Shown: one piece after another, positions 9,072-17,621 of the stretch | How positions within the stretch are numbered: the first letter of the stretch is position 1 | How the letters are laid out: each line of letters starts with the position of its first letter | Assembly: GCA_947625205.1 (NCBI GenBank) | Contig: CANQNN010000021.1 | Location: 1 to 45,607 of the forward strand | Length of the DNA stretch: 45,607 nucleotides | Reading direction: 5' to 3' | Origin: an uncultured Lachnospiraceae bacterium | GTDB lineage: Bacteria; Bacillota; Clostridia; Lachnospirales; Lachnospiraceae | Made by a program: the position numbers and the translations under genes | Notes under the pieces: model-generated | The model's database searches: none | What the model was told of the DNA's origin: nothing | Seen by the model: only the letters and a program-made list of their open reading frames with translations

Positions 9072-10295
9072 TTAACTCCGGTAATCCGCATTGATCTTCA
9101 CATAATCGTAGCTTAAGTCACATCCCCACGCGGTCGCCTCGGCGTCTCCCATGTGCATATCGACAAGCACTCTGACTTCCGGCGAAGAGAGCACCTGAGT
9201 CGCCTCCTCTTCGCTGTAGGGCACGGCTGCGCCGTCCTTAAAGATCAGGATACTCTTCTCATCGTTTTCAAAGTAAAGCTCCACCTTATCCGGATCAAAC
9301 TGTACGCCGGAATAGCCGAGCGCACACAGGAATCTTCCGAAGTTGGCGTCATGCCCGTAGATTGCCGCCTTGCATAAGCTGGATGAGATCACGCTGCGGC
9401 TTAAGATCCGCGCTTCCTGTTTGGTCGCCGCATGGATCACCTTCGTCTCAAAAAGCGCCGTCGCGCCCTCACCGTCCCCCGCCATCTTTTTGGCCAGTGT
9501 GGTGTCGATATAATGCAGCGCCGCCTTAAACTGATCATAATCGTCGTTCTTCGTCTCGATCTTGGTATTGCCCGCCATACCGTTGGCAAGCACCACCAGC
9601 GTATCATTGGTGGAGGTATCGCCGTCCACGGAGATCATGTTAAAGGTATCCGCCACATCCTCCTTAAGCGCCTCCGCCAGAAGTTCCCCGGAGATCGCTA
9701 TATCTGTCGTGATAAAGCCAAGCATCGTACACATATTCGGATGGATCATTCCGGAGCCTTTGCACATACCGCCAACCGTGACGGTTTTGCCATCTATCTC
9801 TATCTGAACCGCCGCCTGCTTAGATACCGTGTCCGTAGTCATGATGGCTTCCGCTGCGAGCGTTCCCGCGTCAAGCGTATCTGATTTGGCTGCCACCAGC
9901 TTCTCCACACCCGAAAGAACTTTATCCATAGGGAGCTGATTGCCGATCACGCCGGTGGACGCCACAAGCACCGAATCCGGAGATATCCCCAGCAGCTGCG
10001 CGGCTTTTTCGGCAGTCTGCTTGCAGCTGTCATAACCCTGTTTCCCGGTAGCGGCATTGGCAATGCCGGAATTTGCGACGATGGCATGTACGCATGCCGA
10101 ATGCTCCACCACCTCTTTGTCCCAGCGGACGGGAGCCGCCTTCACAACATTGCTCGTAAATACGCCCGCCGCCGTACAAGGCGTAGCGCTGTACACCATC
10201 GCCATATCTTTTCTGTTCTGATATTTGATCGCCGCCATAACGCCTGCCGCCTCAAAGCCGGCCGCCGCGGTGACGCCGCCTTCAATAACCTTCAC
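9072..10295 (-). CDS. argJ: bifunctional ornithine acetyltransferase / N-acetylglutamate synthase
   Basis: 407 residues. ArgJ moves the acetyl group from N-acetylornithine to glutamate and may also use acetyl-CoA. The self-cleavage motif reads CTMLGF (usually ATMLAF), with Thr the nucleophile of the beta chain; the preceding KGSGMIHPNM is conserved. The C-terminal YVKINADYRS is typical. The start is GTG at 10293-10295 with GGTGA upstream. With argB and argD it covers the acetyl cycle apart from argC and argF, which are not in this window. Confidence 0.95.
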   Translation of the reverse strand: MKVIEGGVTAAAGFEAAGVMAAIKYQNRKDMAMVYSATPCTAAGVFTSNVVKAAPVRWDKEVVEHSACVHAIVANSGIANAATGKQGYDSCKQTAEKAAQLLGISPDSVLVASTGVIGNQLPMDKVLSGVEKLVAAKSDTLDAGTLAAEAIMTTDTVSKQAAVQIEIDGKTVTVGGMCKGSGMIHPNMCTMLGFITTDIAISGELLAEALKEDVADTFNMISVDGDTSTNDTLVVLANGMAGNTKIETKNDDYDQFKAALHYIDTTLAKKMAGDGEGATALFETKVIHAATKQEARILSRSVISSSLCKAAIYGHDANFGRFLCALGYSGVQFDPDKVELYFENDEKSILIFKDGAAVPYSEEEATQVLSSPEVRVLVDMHMGDAEATAWGCDLSYDYVKINADYRS

Positions 10296-10392
10296 CGTTT
10301 CGGATCACCATGCCCTTCCCGCCTGTCTTACCGTTCACAGGCTGCATTTATACACTTTTCCTATTTTAATACATTTATATAGGAAAGAAAAG

Positions 10393-10839
10393 TCATATTT
10401 TATTAAAAGCCGTAATATTCTCCGTGTTCAGTGTGAAATCGTAATAGTTCAGATCTTCTCTTTTCGTCCAACCGATCTGTTTCCAGAAAGCGTTGCCGAT
10501 ATCGTTTGCGGTAAAAGCAATGAGCGACACCTTATTGATGCGCTCCGCCTTCAGCGCTTCCATGCAAAAGACGACCATCGCCTTGCCGATACCCCTCATG
10601 CGGTATCCTTCCGCCACACAGACATGATACAGGCACCCGCGCCTGCCGTCATGACCGCACAGGATCGCGCCCACGATCTTATTATCTTCCACCGCAACCA
10701 CGCTGGTATTCGGATTTCTCTCAAGGAACCGCGCAACGCCTTCTCTGGAATCGTCTATGCTCCTTATGGCAAAGCCCTTGATGGAAAGCCACAGCGCCTT
10801 AACCGCATCATAATCTTCTATCGTCATTGAACGTATCAT
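10393..10839 (-). CDS. GNAT-family N-acetyltransferase
   Basis: 148 residues with a GNAT fold: N-terminal MTIEDYDAVKALW, the acetyl-CoA-binding loop as GYRMRGIGKAMV, and C-terminal FWKQIGWTKREDLNYY. GGGAGA lies before the ATG. It is the first gene on the minus side of the divergent arg intergenic region and lies 97 bp upstream of argJ. N-acetylglutamate synthase activity is an attractive guess from position, but the sequence looks like a generic GNAT, so the substrate is open. Confidence 0.85.
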   Translation of the reverse strand: MIRSMTIEDYDAVKALWLSIKGFAIRSIDDSREGVARFLERNPNTSVVAVEDNKIVGAILCGHDGRRGCLYHVCVAEGYRMRGIGKAMVVFCMEALKAERINKVSLIAFTANDIGNAFWKQIGWTKREDLNYYDFTLNTENITAFNKI

Positions 10840-11080
10840 ATCTGTTCTCCCAACCTGTCAGAATATTCCGGCACACGCCGTCATTCTTGTGTAAACATAT
10901 TTTCTGCATACGCATAATAATACAATGATTGTGTATAATATGCAAGTATTTTTTATTTTTATGCACAAAATATTGAATTATTCATTTGTTTATGCATAAA
11001 TTTGCGCTTGCATTATGTTCTGTCTTGTTGTATATTGGGTTTATGCATTATATGATAAAGAAACAAACGGAGGAGATATC
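10840..11080. promoter_or_regulatory. divergent arg intergenic region with candidate operators
   Basis: 241 bp between GNAT-argJBD (minus) and argG (plus). It is strongly AT-rich and contains several imperfect palindromes built from TGCATA/TATGCA half-sites: TGTATAATATGCA (~10927-10945), TTGAATTATTCA (~10970-10985), TTATGCATAA (10990-10999) and TATGCATTATATGAT (~11042-11056). These resemble ArgR/AhrC box halves in size and composition, which would fit arginine repression of both directions. No ArgR gene is in the window, so this is inference. Confidence 0.4.
11008..11036 (+). promoter_or_regulatory. sigma-A-type promoter of argG
   Basis: TTGCAT (11008-11013), 17-bp spacer, TATATT (11031-11036). 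Transcription would start near 11043, about 38 bp before the argG ATG and within a TATGCATTATATGAT palindrome that could be an operator. Confidence 0.55.
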
Positions 11081-12304
11081 ATGAAAGAAAAAGTTATTCT
11101 TGCTTATTCCGGCGGACTTGATACAACGGTTATCATTCCCTGGTTAAAAGAAAATTTTGATTACGAAGTTATCTGTGTGTGCGGTAACTGCGGTCAGGGG
11201 GAAGAGCTTGACGGACTGGAGGAAAGAGCCATTTCGTGCGGCGCTTCCAAGCTTTACATAGAGGATCTTACAGACGAGTTCTGTAATGATTTTATCGTTC
11301 CCTGTGTACAGGCCCACGCGGTTTATGAAAATAAGTATCTGCTGGGCACTTCTATGGCAAGACCTGTGATCGCCAAGAAGCTGGTAGAGATCGCGCGTAA
11401 GGAAGGCGCTACGGCGATCTGCCACGGCGCTACAGGCAAGGGCAACGACCAGATCCGTTTCGAGCTTGCCATCAAAGCCCTTGCTCCCGATTTAAAGATC
11501 ATCGCTGCATGGAGGAACGAGAAGTGGACCCTCAATTCCCGTGAGGAGGAGATCGAGTACTGCAGGCAGCACGGCATCCATCTTCCTTTTTCCGCAGATT
11601 CAAGCTACAGCCGCGACCGTAACCTCTGGCATATCAGTCACGAGGGCTTAGAGCTGGAGGATCCCGCCAACGAGCCTAATTTCGAGCATCTGCTCGTACT
11701 CGGCACGACGCCCGAGAAAGCGCCCGACGAAGGCGAATATGTCACCATGACTTTTGAAAAAGGTGTTCCCACATCCGTAAACGGCAAAAAAATGAAGGTT
11801 GCCGATATCATTGCCACGTTGAACGAGCTGGGTGGCAAACACGGCATCGGCATCGTGGATATCGTAGAGAACCGTGTCGTAGGCATGAAGTCCCGCGGCG
11901 TATACGAGACGCCCGGCGGAACGATCCTCTACGAAGCGCATCAGCAGCTGGAAGAATTGATCCTCGACCGCGACACCTACGCGCTGAAAGCGGATATGGG
12001 CAACAAATTTGCACAGATCGTATACGAAGGCAAGTGGTTCACCCCTCTTCGCGAAGCGGTGCAGGCATTCATTGAATCCACACAGCGCTATGTGACGGGC
12101 GAAGTAAAGTTTAAGCTTTACAAAGGCAACATCATCAAAGCCGGCACTTCTTCACCGTACTCACTTTACAATGAAAGCATCGCATCCTTCACAACAGGCG
12201 ATCTGTATGACCATCACGACGCAGAAGGCTTTATCAACCTGTTTGGCTTATCCTGCAAGGTACGCGCCATGAAGATGCAGGAGAACGGTGAAAAACTTAT
12301 TTAA
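11081..12304 (+). CDS. argG: argininosuccinate synthase
   Basis: 407 residues; joins citrulline and aspartate using ATP. The PP-loop AYSGGLDTT is at the N-terminus, with [36 protein letters not shown] and [13 protein letters not shown] further on. The start at 11081 has CGGAGGAGATATC directly upstream; an in-frame ATG at 11015 overlaps the promoter and is rejected. argH does not follow; a DUF1294 gene starts 6 bp after the stop instead. Confidence 0.97.
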   Translation: MKEKVILAYSGGLDTTVIIPWLKENFDYEVICVCGNCGQGEELDGLEERAISCGASKLYIEDLTDEFCNDFIVPCVQAHAVYENKYLLGTSMARPVIAKKLVEIARKEGATAICHGATGKGNDQIRFELAIKALAPDLKIIAAWRNEKWTLNSREEEIEYCRQHGIHLPFSADSSYSRDRNLWHISHEGLELEDPANEPNFEHLLVLGTTPEKAPDEGEYVTMTFEKGVPTSVNGKKMKVADIIATLNELGGKHGIGIVDIVENRVVGMKSRGVYETPGGTILYEAHQQLEELILDRDTYALKADMGNKFAQIVYEGKWFTPLREAVQAFIESTQRYVTGEVKFKLYKGNIIKAGTSSPYSLYNESIASFTTGDLYDHHDAEGFINLFGLSCKVRAMKMQENGEKLI

Positions 12305-12310
12305 AAAATT

Positions 12311-12604
12311 ATGAACGCAGTTACGTTGATACTAATCTATCTGATCGTTATCAATCTAATAAGCTTCACACTGATGGGGGTGGATAAATCCCGGGCAAAA
12401 AAACGCGCATGGCGCATCCCGGAATCCACCCTGTTTGTGCTTGCCCTGATTGGCGGCAGTATCGGTTCGATCGCAGGCATGCACCTTTTTCACCACAAAA
12501 CGCGCCACTGGTATTTCTTATACGGTATGCCTGCCATTCTGATCCTTCAGATCTTAATTGTTATCATACTGGCCACGGCGCCGATCGAATTTACAATCAT
12601 GTAG
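12311..12604 (+). CDS. DUF1294 small membrane protein
   Basis: 97 residues. DUF1294 signatures are visible: MGVDKSRAKKRAWRIPE followed by LALIGGSIGSIAGMHLFHHKTRHWYF and a last hydrophobic helix; three helices in total. Function unknown for the family. It lies 6 bp after argG and is probably co-transcribed. Its last codons (APIEFTIM) form the first copy of a 34-bp tandem repeat that continues downstream. Confidence 0.85.
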   Translation: MNAVTLILIYLIVINLISFTLMGVDKSRAKKRAWRIPESTLFVLALIGGSIGSIAGMHLFHHKTRHWYFLYGMPAILILQILIVIILATAPIEFTIM

Positions 12605-12688
12605 CACGGCGGCGCCGATCGAATATACGGTCATATAGCGCGGCGGCGCCGATTGGATATGCGGTCATATAGCGCGGCGCCGATGACT
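12577..12688 (+). repeat. 34-bp tandem repeat running out of the DUF1294 gene
   Basis: The core GGCGCCGAT recurs at 12577, 12611, 12645 and 12676 (periods 34, 34, 31). Each unit continues as roughly CGAATATACGGTCATATAGC with a TAG stop. The first copy encodes the C-terminus and stop of DUF1294; later copies are non-coding, diverge slightly and contain the palindrome GGCGCC. The last copy is partial. Confidence 0.85.
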
Positions 12689-12762
12689 GTATGTATTGTT
12701 ATGTAAATCTCGCTGCATCAAAAACCGACGAGGTTCTGTGTATCATAGAGGGGGAAAGCTAT

Positions 12763-13542
12763 ATGCATATTGCTGTTTGTGATGATAATATTGCCGACAG
12801 AAAACAGATGGAACGTCTTCTGGAACGCGCGTCGGACAGACGCATTCACACTACGGGGGTTTTCTATATTGACTCGTACGGAAACGTAGATGCGGTTCTG
12901 CGCTCGCCTATGCTCTATGACGTCTTTTTTATTGATATGACAAGCGGTCCCGTCAACGGTTTCCAGCTTGCGCGCAGGCTGATAGACGCCGGCGTTACCG
13001 CTCCCATCGTTCTGTGTATCTCCACGATCAATTACCGCGCTATCATAGATGCCGCTATCGCAGAAGTACCGAAGGATGCGGTGGAAAAATCCAATCACGA
13101 TATTTTGCGCTGGAAGCTGAAGTCACAGATCCAGTATCTGAATAAACCGATCCGCGTTGCAGAGCTGGACGAGATGCTGGACTATGCGATCGACCAGAAA
13201 TCAAAGACGGTGCCGACCATAGAGCTGCGCGGAGAACAGGACACTCTCTATGTCTATGAAGACGAGATCATGTATGCTGAAAAAAACGGCAACTATGTGC
13301 ACATAACACTGACGGAGGACCGAGACATCGACGTGCTGTCCGCCATGCGCAATATGTATGCGCAGGTTTCCGGCTTTGACCATTTCTGCCCGATATCGGA
13401 ACAGGCATTTGTCAACGTCGCCTTCATCGAAAAGCTCACCTTATTAAAATTGGCAATGAAAGACGGTAAGACTCTTACTGTGTCGCCGTTGGAGATATCC
13501 CTCGTCAAAAAAGCGCTGGAGCATTACCGTAGCCAGCTGTAG
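12763..13542 (+). CDS. LytTR-family response regulator
   Basis: 259 residues. Receiver domain starts MHIAVCDDN with the acidic pair, and the phosphoacceptor is the Asp in VFFIDMTSG. A LytTR DNA-binding domain follows (LYVYEDEIMYAEKNGNYVHI ... PISEQAFVNVAFIEKL), as in AgrA/VirR-type regulators. The start at 12763 follows GAGGGGGAAAGCT; an ATG 72 bp earlier lacks a site and overlaps the repeat tail. No kinase gene is adjacent, so it is an orphan regulator here. Typical targets of the family are peptide or envelope genes. Confidence 0.88.
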   Translation: MHIAVCDDNIADRKQMERLLERASDRRIHTTGVFYIDSYGNVDAVLRSPMLYDVFFIDMTSGPVNGFQLARRLIDAGVTAPIVLCISTINYRAIIDAAIAEVPKDAVEKSNHDILRWKLKSQIQYLNKPIRVAELDEMLDYAIDQKSKTVPTIELRGEQDTLYVYEDEIMYAEKNGNYVHITLTEDRDIDVLSAMRNMYAQVSGFDHFCPISEQAFVNVAFIEKLTLLKLAMKDGKTLTVSPLEISLVKKALEHYRSQL

Positions 13543-13616
13543 CATATACGACAGCTATCTACAGCGCATACAGAAAATGGCGTAACGCACAGCCTGTACG
13601 CCGGAAACGGAGACCT

Positions 13617-14120
13617 ATGATCGCGCTGAAAATAACCGGCATCAAACATTTTATGGCAAGACTGCTTACCAGTGATGACTTCGACTTATTCTTACTGGAA
13701 GAAGCCTCCATCAGCACATACAATACTTTCCTTATTGACGGGCACCAGAATAAAGCCTTCTATACCGCCGAAGAATGGGAGGACGAGTCGGTACGCCCCT
13801 ACGATCTGTCTGAATGGAAAACGGTCCGCCCGATCTGTTTCGACCTGATCAAAGGAACGCGCACGCCCACGGCGTTTCGTTTTGTGCTGCATCTGATACC
13901 GGAATACGCGGCGTCTATTTTGCAGAAAGGCGGATCGGATCTGTCCCCCGCACAAGTAAAGGCTTTCGTTCTGAACATAAAGTATGACGGCGCCGGCCTT
14001 ATCCTTGTAAGCGGCACCGCCCTGCATACTTTCCTTCCTGACAAAACGCCCGATACCCTGTGGGACCGGGCGCTGAAGCAGTTTTTGTCTGAAAAAAACA
14101 TATCATACGAAGAATTATAG
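13617..14120 (+). CDS. DUF5721-family protein
   Basis: 167 residues. The N-terminus MIALKITGIKHFMARLLTSDDFDLFLLEEASISTYNTF matches what I recall as DUF5721, a soluble protein of unknown function common in Lachnospiraceae. The start has CGGAGACCT upstream. It lies 74 bp after the LytTR regulator and is convergent with the sigma-factor operon. No signal peptide or membrane helix is seen. Confidence 0.7.
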   Translation: MIALKITGIKHFMARLLTSDDFDLFLLEEASISTYNTFLIDGHQNKAFYTAEEWEDESVRPYDLSEWKTVRPICFDLIKGTRTPTAFRFVLHLIPEYAASILQKGGSDLSPAQVKAFVLNIKYDGAGLILVSGTALHTFLPDKTPDTLWDRALKQFLSEKNISYEEL

Positions 14121-14163
14121 CACATCCGTACCGCTCTGCACACGAGCTCCGGCTCCGGCTGTC

Positions 14164-14490
14164 TCATATACCGTAGTAGAACTGGCCATAGGTGAGCCCG
14201 TGATCGACGACCGCCATGAGCATCGCAAACAACAACATAAGTCCGATCATCACTACTGCGGCGAAATCATAGACGAACTTGCAGCTGCCGGTCCCCGACT
14301 TATGATTCTCCACCAGTATCTCACCGCCCAGCAGTATGAATACAACCGGCCACAAACGGAAGATATACTTATATTTGATGACCGGAAAGAACAGATGCGC
14401 CAGAAACAACACTCCATAGCATACAAGCGTCAAGCCAAACGTCACGGATCCGACTCTGCGGATAGTGTACTGTTTTGTTTCCTGTTCCAT
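14164..14490 (-). CDS. small integral membrane protein
   Basis: 108 residues, with AAGGAGG just upstream of the ATG at 14490. Three to four hydrophobic segments: VTFGLTLVCYGVLFLAHLFF, YIFRLWPVVFILLGGEILV and DFAAVVMIGLMLLFAMLMAVV. The pattern (helix, then a LWPxxFILLGxEIL motif) recalls the DUF5668/LiaI-LiaF N-terminal membrane unit of envelope-stress systems. It is the last gene of the ECF sigma-factor unit, so a role in envelope response is plausible. Function unknown. Confidence 0.7.
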   Translation of the reverse strand: MEQETKQYTIRRVGSVTFGLTLVCYGVLFLAHLFFPVIKYKYIFRLWPVVFILLGGEILVENHKSGTGSCKFVYDFAAVVMIGLMLLFAMLMAVVDHGLTYGQFYYGI

Positions 14491-14500
14491 AGTGTCCTCC

Positions 14501-15109
14501 TTACTGCTGCCCCTCACGGTGATCCGCCGCATCCTGCATCTGTCCGTCCTGCGCCGTCTCTTTGCAGTCCGGCTCCTCCAGTGTGATTTGTTTTTTCCCT
14601 CTGATCAGCACAATACCGATCCAGATCACCGCGACCGCGAATACGGCTCTCGGGAACACATCGTACACGTAGTAATTGAGGATCTTCATATATTTATTGT
14701 CATATCCGAAGATATCCAGCAGAATACCAAATCCCAGGTCCCCCAGCATAACGACGCCGATTATGATCAGCGCTGCGGCTGCGATCTTCCTGTACTTTTG
14801 TAAAAGCACCGTCTGAAACTGTTCCATACCCTCGATGCCGCCCAGCCCGAACAGATACCTATCTTCCATGCGTGCGAACTCTTCGTCGCTCAGTCCGCCC
14901 AGATTGTTGGCGTGGAAGAAACTGTAAAACCACAGTACCACCGGAAAGATCGCCAACACGCCGAGATCGGTGAACGCCGCAAAAGCGATCAGTCCCGCAA
15001 ATCCCAGCATAAGGCTTACGCCCATTTTCATAAATCCAAGATACATCTCTCCAACCCCCGGTATCAGGGACAGTATAAATAACCAAAATTTACTTTTCTT
15101 TCTCTGCAT
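14501..15109 (-). CDS. TM2-like multi-pass membrane protein
   Basis: 202 residues, start at 15109 preceded by GAGGAAGATC. N-terminal FWLFILSLIPGVGEMYLGFMKMG is typical of TM2-type hairpins (helix - Pro-Gly - helix). A soluble middle (SDEEFARMEDRYLFG) and two or three more helices follow, then a charged C-terminal tail. It overlaps the anti-sigma gene by 20 bp and ends 10 bp before the next membrane protein gene. Function unknown; operon position suggests the sigma-factor regulon. Confidence 0.7.
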   Translation of the reverse strand: MQRKKSKFWLFILSLIPGVGEMYLGFMKMGVSLMLGFAGLIAFAAFTDLGVLAIFPVVLWFYSFFHANNLGGLSDEEFARMEDRYLFGLGGIEGMEQFQTVLLQKYRKIAAAALIIIGVVMLGDLGFGILLDIFGYDNKYMKILNYYVYDVFPRAVFAVAVIWIGIVLIRGKKQITLEEPDCKETAQDGQMQDAADHREGQQ

Positions 15110-15566
15110 GATCTTCCTCCCTATCTGCGCCTGTATCATCCGCGTTCACATTATCTGCGTCCTTGCTGTCCATGCCTGTCAGTTCCGTGATCTTCCCGCC
15201 GATATTCCGAAGCAGCCCTTTAATGCTGCTATTCTCCCGCGCTCTGTGATATTTCTCCCATCTGTCCTGCACATCCCTCTGACGCGCCATCGCCATCTGT
15301 TCCATTTCCGCATTCGCCTGCCGGATAGCAGATGCTTGACCGGATCTTTCTGCGCTGTCCTCCGGCATCAGAATAAGCAGCGTCAACGCCGCCGCCATAG
15401 CCGCCACTACCTTCATCCGGTATAGAAATAGCTGTTTTCGTGCCGCATTCTGTCTGTCGCGCCGTATCCGCGCCATGACATTCGCCTTAAGATGCTTAGG
15501 GGCGTGCAGCATTTCCTGCGACTCGACCTGCTCGATCAGAGCATTCAGTTCTTCTTCGCTCATCAT
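15090..15566 (-). CDS. probable anti-sigma factor (single-pass)
   Basis: 158 residues: cytosolic N-terminus (MMSEEELNALIEQVESQEMLHAPKHLK...), one helix (KVVAAMAAALTLLILM, ~residues 51-66) and an extracellular charged, Glu/Arg-rich C-terminus. No zinc-binding HxxxCxxC motif is present, so it is not a ZAS-type anti-sigma. Its start overlaps the sigma gene stop by 4 bp (ATGA type), the standard layout for ECF sigma/anti-sigma pairs. The assignment rests mainly on topology and position. Confidence 0.65.
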   Translation of the reverse strand: MMSEEELNALIEQVESQEMLHAPKHLKANVMARIRRDRQNAARKQLFLYRMKVVAAMAAALTLLILMPEDSAERSGQASAIRQANAEMEQMAMARQRDVQDRWEKYHRARENSSIKGLLRNIGGKITELTGMDSKDADNVNADDTGADREEDHAEKEK

Positions 15567-16054
15567 ACGCCTCTCTCCTTTCCATACATCTTGCGAAGCA
15601 TTGCCCTCGCCCGGTAGATCTGCGTCTGTACCGTTTTGACTTTCATGCCTTTTGCAAGGGCGATCTCCGAGACGTCCATCTCATCATAGTAGTATGCTCT
15701 GGCTATCTCGTCATAAGGCGGCTTCAACGCCTGGCACCTTGCAAGCAATATCCGTCTTGCTTCGTCCTCCAGGCAGATGCTCTCCGGCGACTGTCCGCCG
15801 GGCAACGGTTCATTCACGCCCACATCCTGGGTTGGAATGCTCCTTCTGCCCGCACTCTGCAGGTAATCCAGGCATTTGTTAGAAGCGATCCTGCACAGCC
15901 ATGCCTTTTCATTCCTGCCGTCAAAGCTGCCCAAGTGGCTGTACGCCGACAGAAATGTTTCCTGCGTCAGATCCTCGGAGGCAAAATAGTCCGCTGTCAT
16001 TTTGTAGCATATAGAAAATACAAGATGCTGGTAAGAATCAATCAGCGCTGACAA
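15563..16054 (-). CDS. ECF-type RNA polymerase sigma factor
   Basis: 163 residues: region 2 (YQHLVFSICYKMTADYFASEDLTQETFLSAYSHLGSFDG ... AWLCRIASNKCLDYLQ), a short linker, and region 4 (PYDEIARAYYYDEMDVSEIALAKGMKVKTVQTQIYRARAMLRK). The start appears to be TTG at 16052-16054 with AGGGAAG just upstream; no in-frame ATG lies nearby. It heads a four-gene unit with the anti-sigma candidate and two membrane proteins. Such SigW/SigV-like modules usually respond to envelope damage. Confidence 0.92.
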   Translation of the reverse strand: MSALIDSYQHLVFSICYKMTADYFASEDLTQETFLSAYSHLGSFDGRNEKAWLCRIASNKCLDYLQSAGRRSIPTQDVGVNEPLPGGQSPESICLEDEARRILLARCQALKPPYDEIARAYYYDEMDVSEIALAKGMKVKTVQTQIYRARAMLRKMYGKERGV

Positions 16055-16138
16055 TTGTTCTTCCCTGCTGATAACTATGTGCCCCCTTTCTTATGTGTCT
16101 CTGTCCATTATAACGATGTAAGGTCTATTTTATCTTCA

Positions 16139-16168
16139 AGAAAAAAAAGGACGGCTTACATGCCGTCC
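16139..16168 (-). terminator. rho-independent terminator after spoVAE
   Basis: Stem GGACGGC (16149-16155) / GCCGTCC (16162-16168) with a 6-base loop and a run of about 10 T on the minus strand. It lies 33 bp beyond the spoVAE stop. Confidence 0.9.
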
Positions 16169-16200
16169 CCGTCAACCTGGTATCTTCACAATTCCTCTGC

Positions 16201-16557
16201 TTAACCTTTCATCTTAGGCTTAAAAATCAGGCTCGCCAGATAACCGAACACAAGCGCCGCGCAGCATCCCACCGCGCCGGTCTTGAAGCCGCCCTGGAAC
16301 AGCCCGATAAATCCGCTTTCCGACACCGCCTCCCTGACGCCTTTCATCAGGATATTGCCGTATCCGAGAAGGGGAACGCTGGCCCCTGCGCCCGCATACT
16401 CCATAAAAGGCTCATACCAGCCCAAAAAACTGATAACCGCCCCGGTGCAGACAAGAAGCACCATGATGCGTCCCGGCATCAGCTTCGTCTTTTCAAGCAG
16501 GATCTGTACGAGTGCGCAGATTGCGCCGCCCACCCAGAAAGCATTCAGATAATCCAT
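16201..16557 (-). CDS. spoVAE: stage V sporulation protein AE
   Basis: 118-residue membrane protein of the SpoVA channel, which moves dipicolinic acid into the forespore and out at germination. Matches: MDYLNAFWVGGAICALVQILL, KLMPGRIMVLLVCTGAVISFLG, YEPFMEYAGAGASVPLLGYGN and the C-terminal GGFKTGAVGCCAALVFGYLASL. The ATG at 16557 has GGTGG upstream; a GTG at 16569 is the alternative. It usually lies directly after spoVAC and spoVAD; here spoVAD is 2.3 kb upstream behind four other genes and spoVAC is absent. Confidence 0.93.
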   Translation of the reverse strand: MDYLNAFWVGGAICALVQILLEKTKLMPGRIMVLLVCTGAVISFLGWYEPFMEYAGAGASVPLLGYGNILMKGVREAVSESGFIGLFQGGFKTGAVGCCAALVFGYLASLIFKPKMKG

Positions 16558-16665
16558 AGGATCCACCACCCGTTCTTAATAGAATATTCATCTGCAGACG
16601 CTTTTTTATATGCCCTTCTGCCGCAGACAAATTTGTTTTCTATTATTTTCCGACATATGGCGGAA

Positions 16666-16695
16666 TATTATACAGATGTTTTATTTTTCTTATGA
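16666..16695 (-). promoter_or_regulatory. candidate sporulation promoter of spoVAE
   Basis: On the minus strand TCATA (16691-16695), an 18-bp spacer and TATAATA (16666-16672). This is one base off the sigma-G -35 GHATR and one off the -10 CATWMTA, and overlaps the end of aroK. It could equally be a weak sigma-A promoter. Confidence 0.35.
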
Positions 16696-17190
16696 AAAAA
16701 TTTTTCCGATCTGCTCCACCGCTTCCCGGATAGACAGCCGCTCGCAATCGACGATAATATCTGCATATTTTTCATACAGGGGAACGCGCTCAGCATACAG
16801 CTCAGACAGACTCTGCCCTGCTTTGAGCGTCACGCCCCGCTCGCTTAAATCGCCCAGTCTGCCGGCAACCGCCTCACAGGACAGCCTCAGATAGACCACG
16901 GTTCCGATCTGCTTAAGATGCTCCATAGCCCTGCTGCCATAGACTGCGCTGCCGCCGGTGGCGATCACGGTTCTGACCGTGTCGATGGAGGAGTTGACGC
17001 GCTCCTCCACCGCCCAGAATCCTTCTATGCCCTGTTCCTCTATGATCTCGTGAAGCAGCCTTCCTTCTTTGGCCTGGATCAAAAGATCCGAATCTACAAA
17101 GGCATAGCCCAGTTTTTTGGCAAGCACGACTCCAACGGTGCTTTTGCCTGCGCCGGGCATGCCGATCAGTATAACATTGTCTCTGTTCAT
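16690..17190 (-). CDS. aroK: shikimate kinase
   Basis: 166 residues; phosphorylates shikimate at O-3 in chorismate synthesis. Walker A is GMPGAGKST; the family motifs DSD (VDSDLLIQ), the FW-VEERV shikimate region and GGSAVY are in order. The usual RPLL stretch near the lid is not obvious: here the text reads LGDLSERGVTLKAGQSLSELYAERVPLYEKYAD. The gene overlaps the ridA stop by 4 bp (ATGA). No other aro genes are near. Confidence 0.85.
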   Translation of the reverse strand: MNRDNVILIGMPGAGKSTVGVVLAKKLGYAFVDSDLLIQAKEGRLLHEIIEEQGIEGFWAVEERVNSSIDTVRTVIATGGSAVYGSRAMEHLKQIGTVVYLRLSCEAVAGRLGDLSERGVTLKAGQSLSELYAERVPLYEKYADIIVDCERLSIREAVEQIGKIFS

Positions 17191-17564
17191 TTCAGATACG
17201 CCATGACTTCCACTTCACACAATACATCTTTGGGAAGCTGCTTTACCGCCACGCAGCTTCTCGCCGGTTTCTCGGTAAAATACTGTTCATACACTGCATT
17301 GAAAGCCCCGAAGTCGGCCATATCCGCCAGAAAGCACGTCGTCTTGACAACCCTGGCATAGTCCGTTCCCGCCTCCGCAAGAATCGCGCCCACGTTCTTC
17401 ATCACCTGCTGCGCCTGCTCTGTAATGTCGTTGCCCTTGATATCGCCTGTCGCCGGATCAATGGGAATCTGCCCCGATGCAAACAGGAAATCTCCTGCAA
17501 TAATACCCTGTGAATAAGGTCCGATCGCTGCCGGCGCTTTGTCAGTAGATACTTTAGTTAACAT
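17187..17564 (-). CDS. ridA: RidA-family enamine/imine deaminase
   Basis: 125 residues, a full-length RidA/YjgF protein. These trimeric enzymes hydrolyse reactive 2-aminoacrylate and related imines. Signatures: KAPAAIGPYSQGI, FASGQIPIDPATGDI, and the C-terminal ARSCVAVKQLPKDVLCEVEVMAYL with the conserved Arg and Glu. GAGAGG lies before the ATG. Coupled to aroK by a 4-bp overlap. Confidence 0.95.
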   Translation of the reverse strand: MLTKVSTDKAPAAIGPYSQGIIAGDFLFASGQIPIDPATGDIKGNDITEQAQQVMKNVGAILAEAGTDYARVVKTTCFLADMADFGAFNAVYEQYFTEKPARSCVAVKQLPKDVLCEVEVMAYLK

Positions 17565-17621
17565 AATATTTTTCCTCTCTTTCCTAAATATAGCGGTTTT
17601 ACCGTCCCTCTACGCGGCGTT

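Noticed and set aside
12577..12688. CRISPR array
   Set aside because: The repeats are contiguous 34-bp tandem units without spacers, and no cas genes are present.
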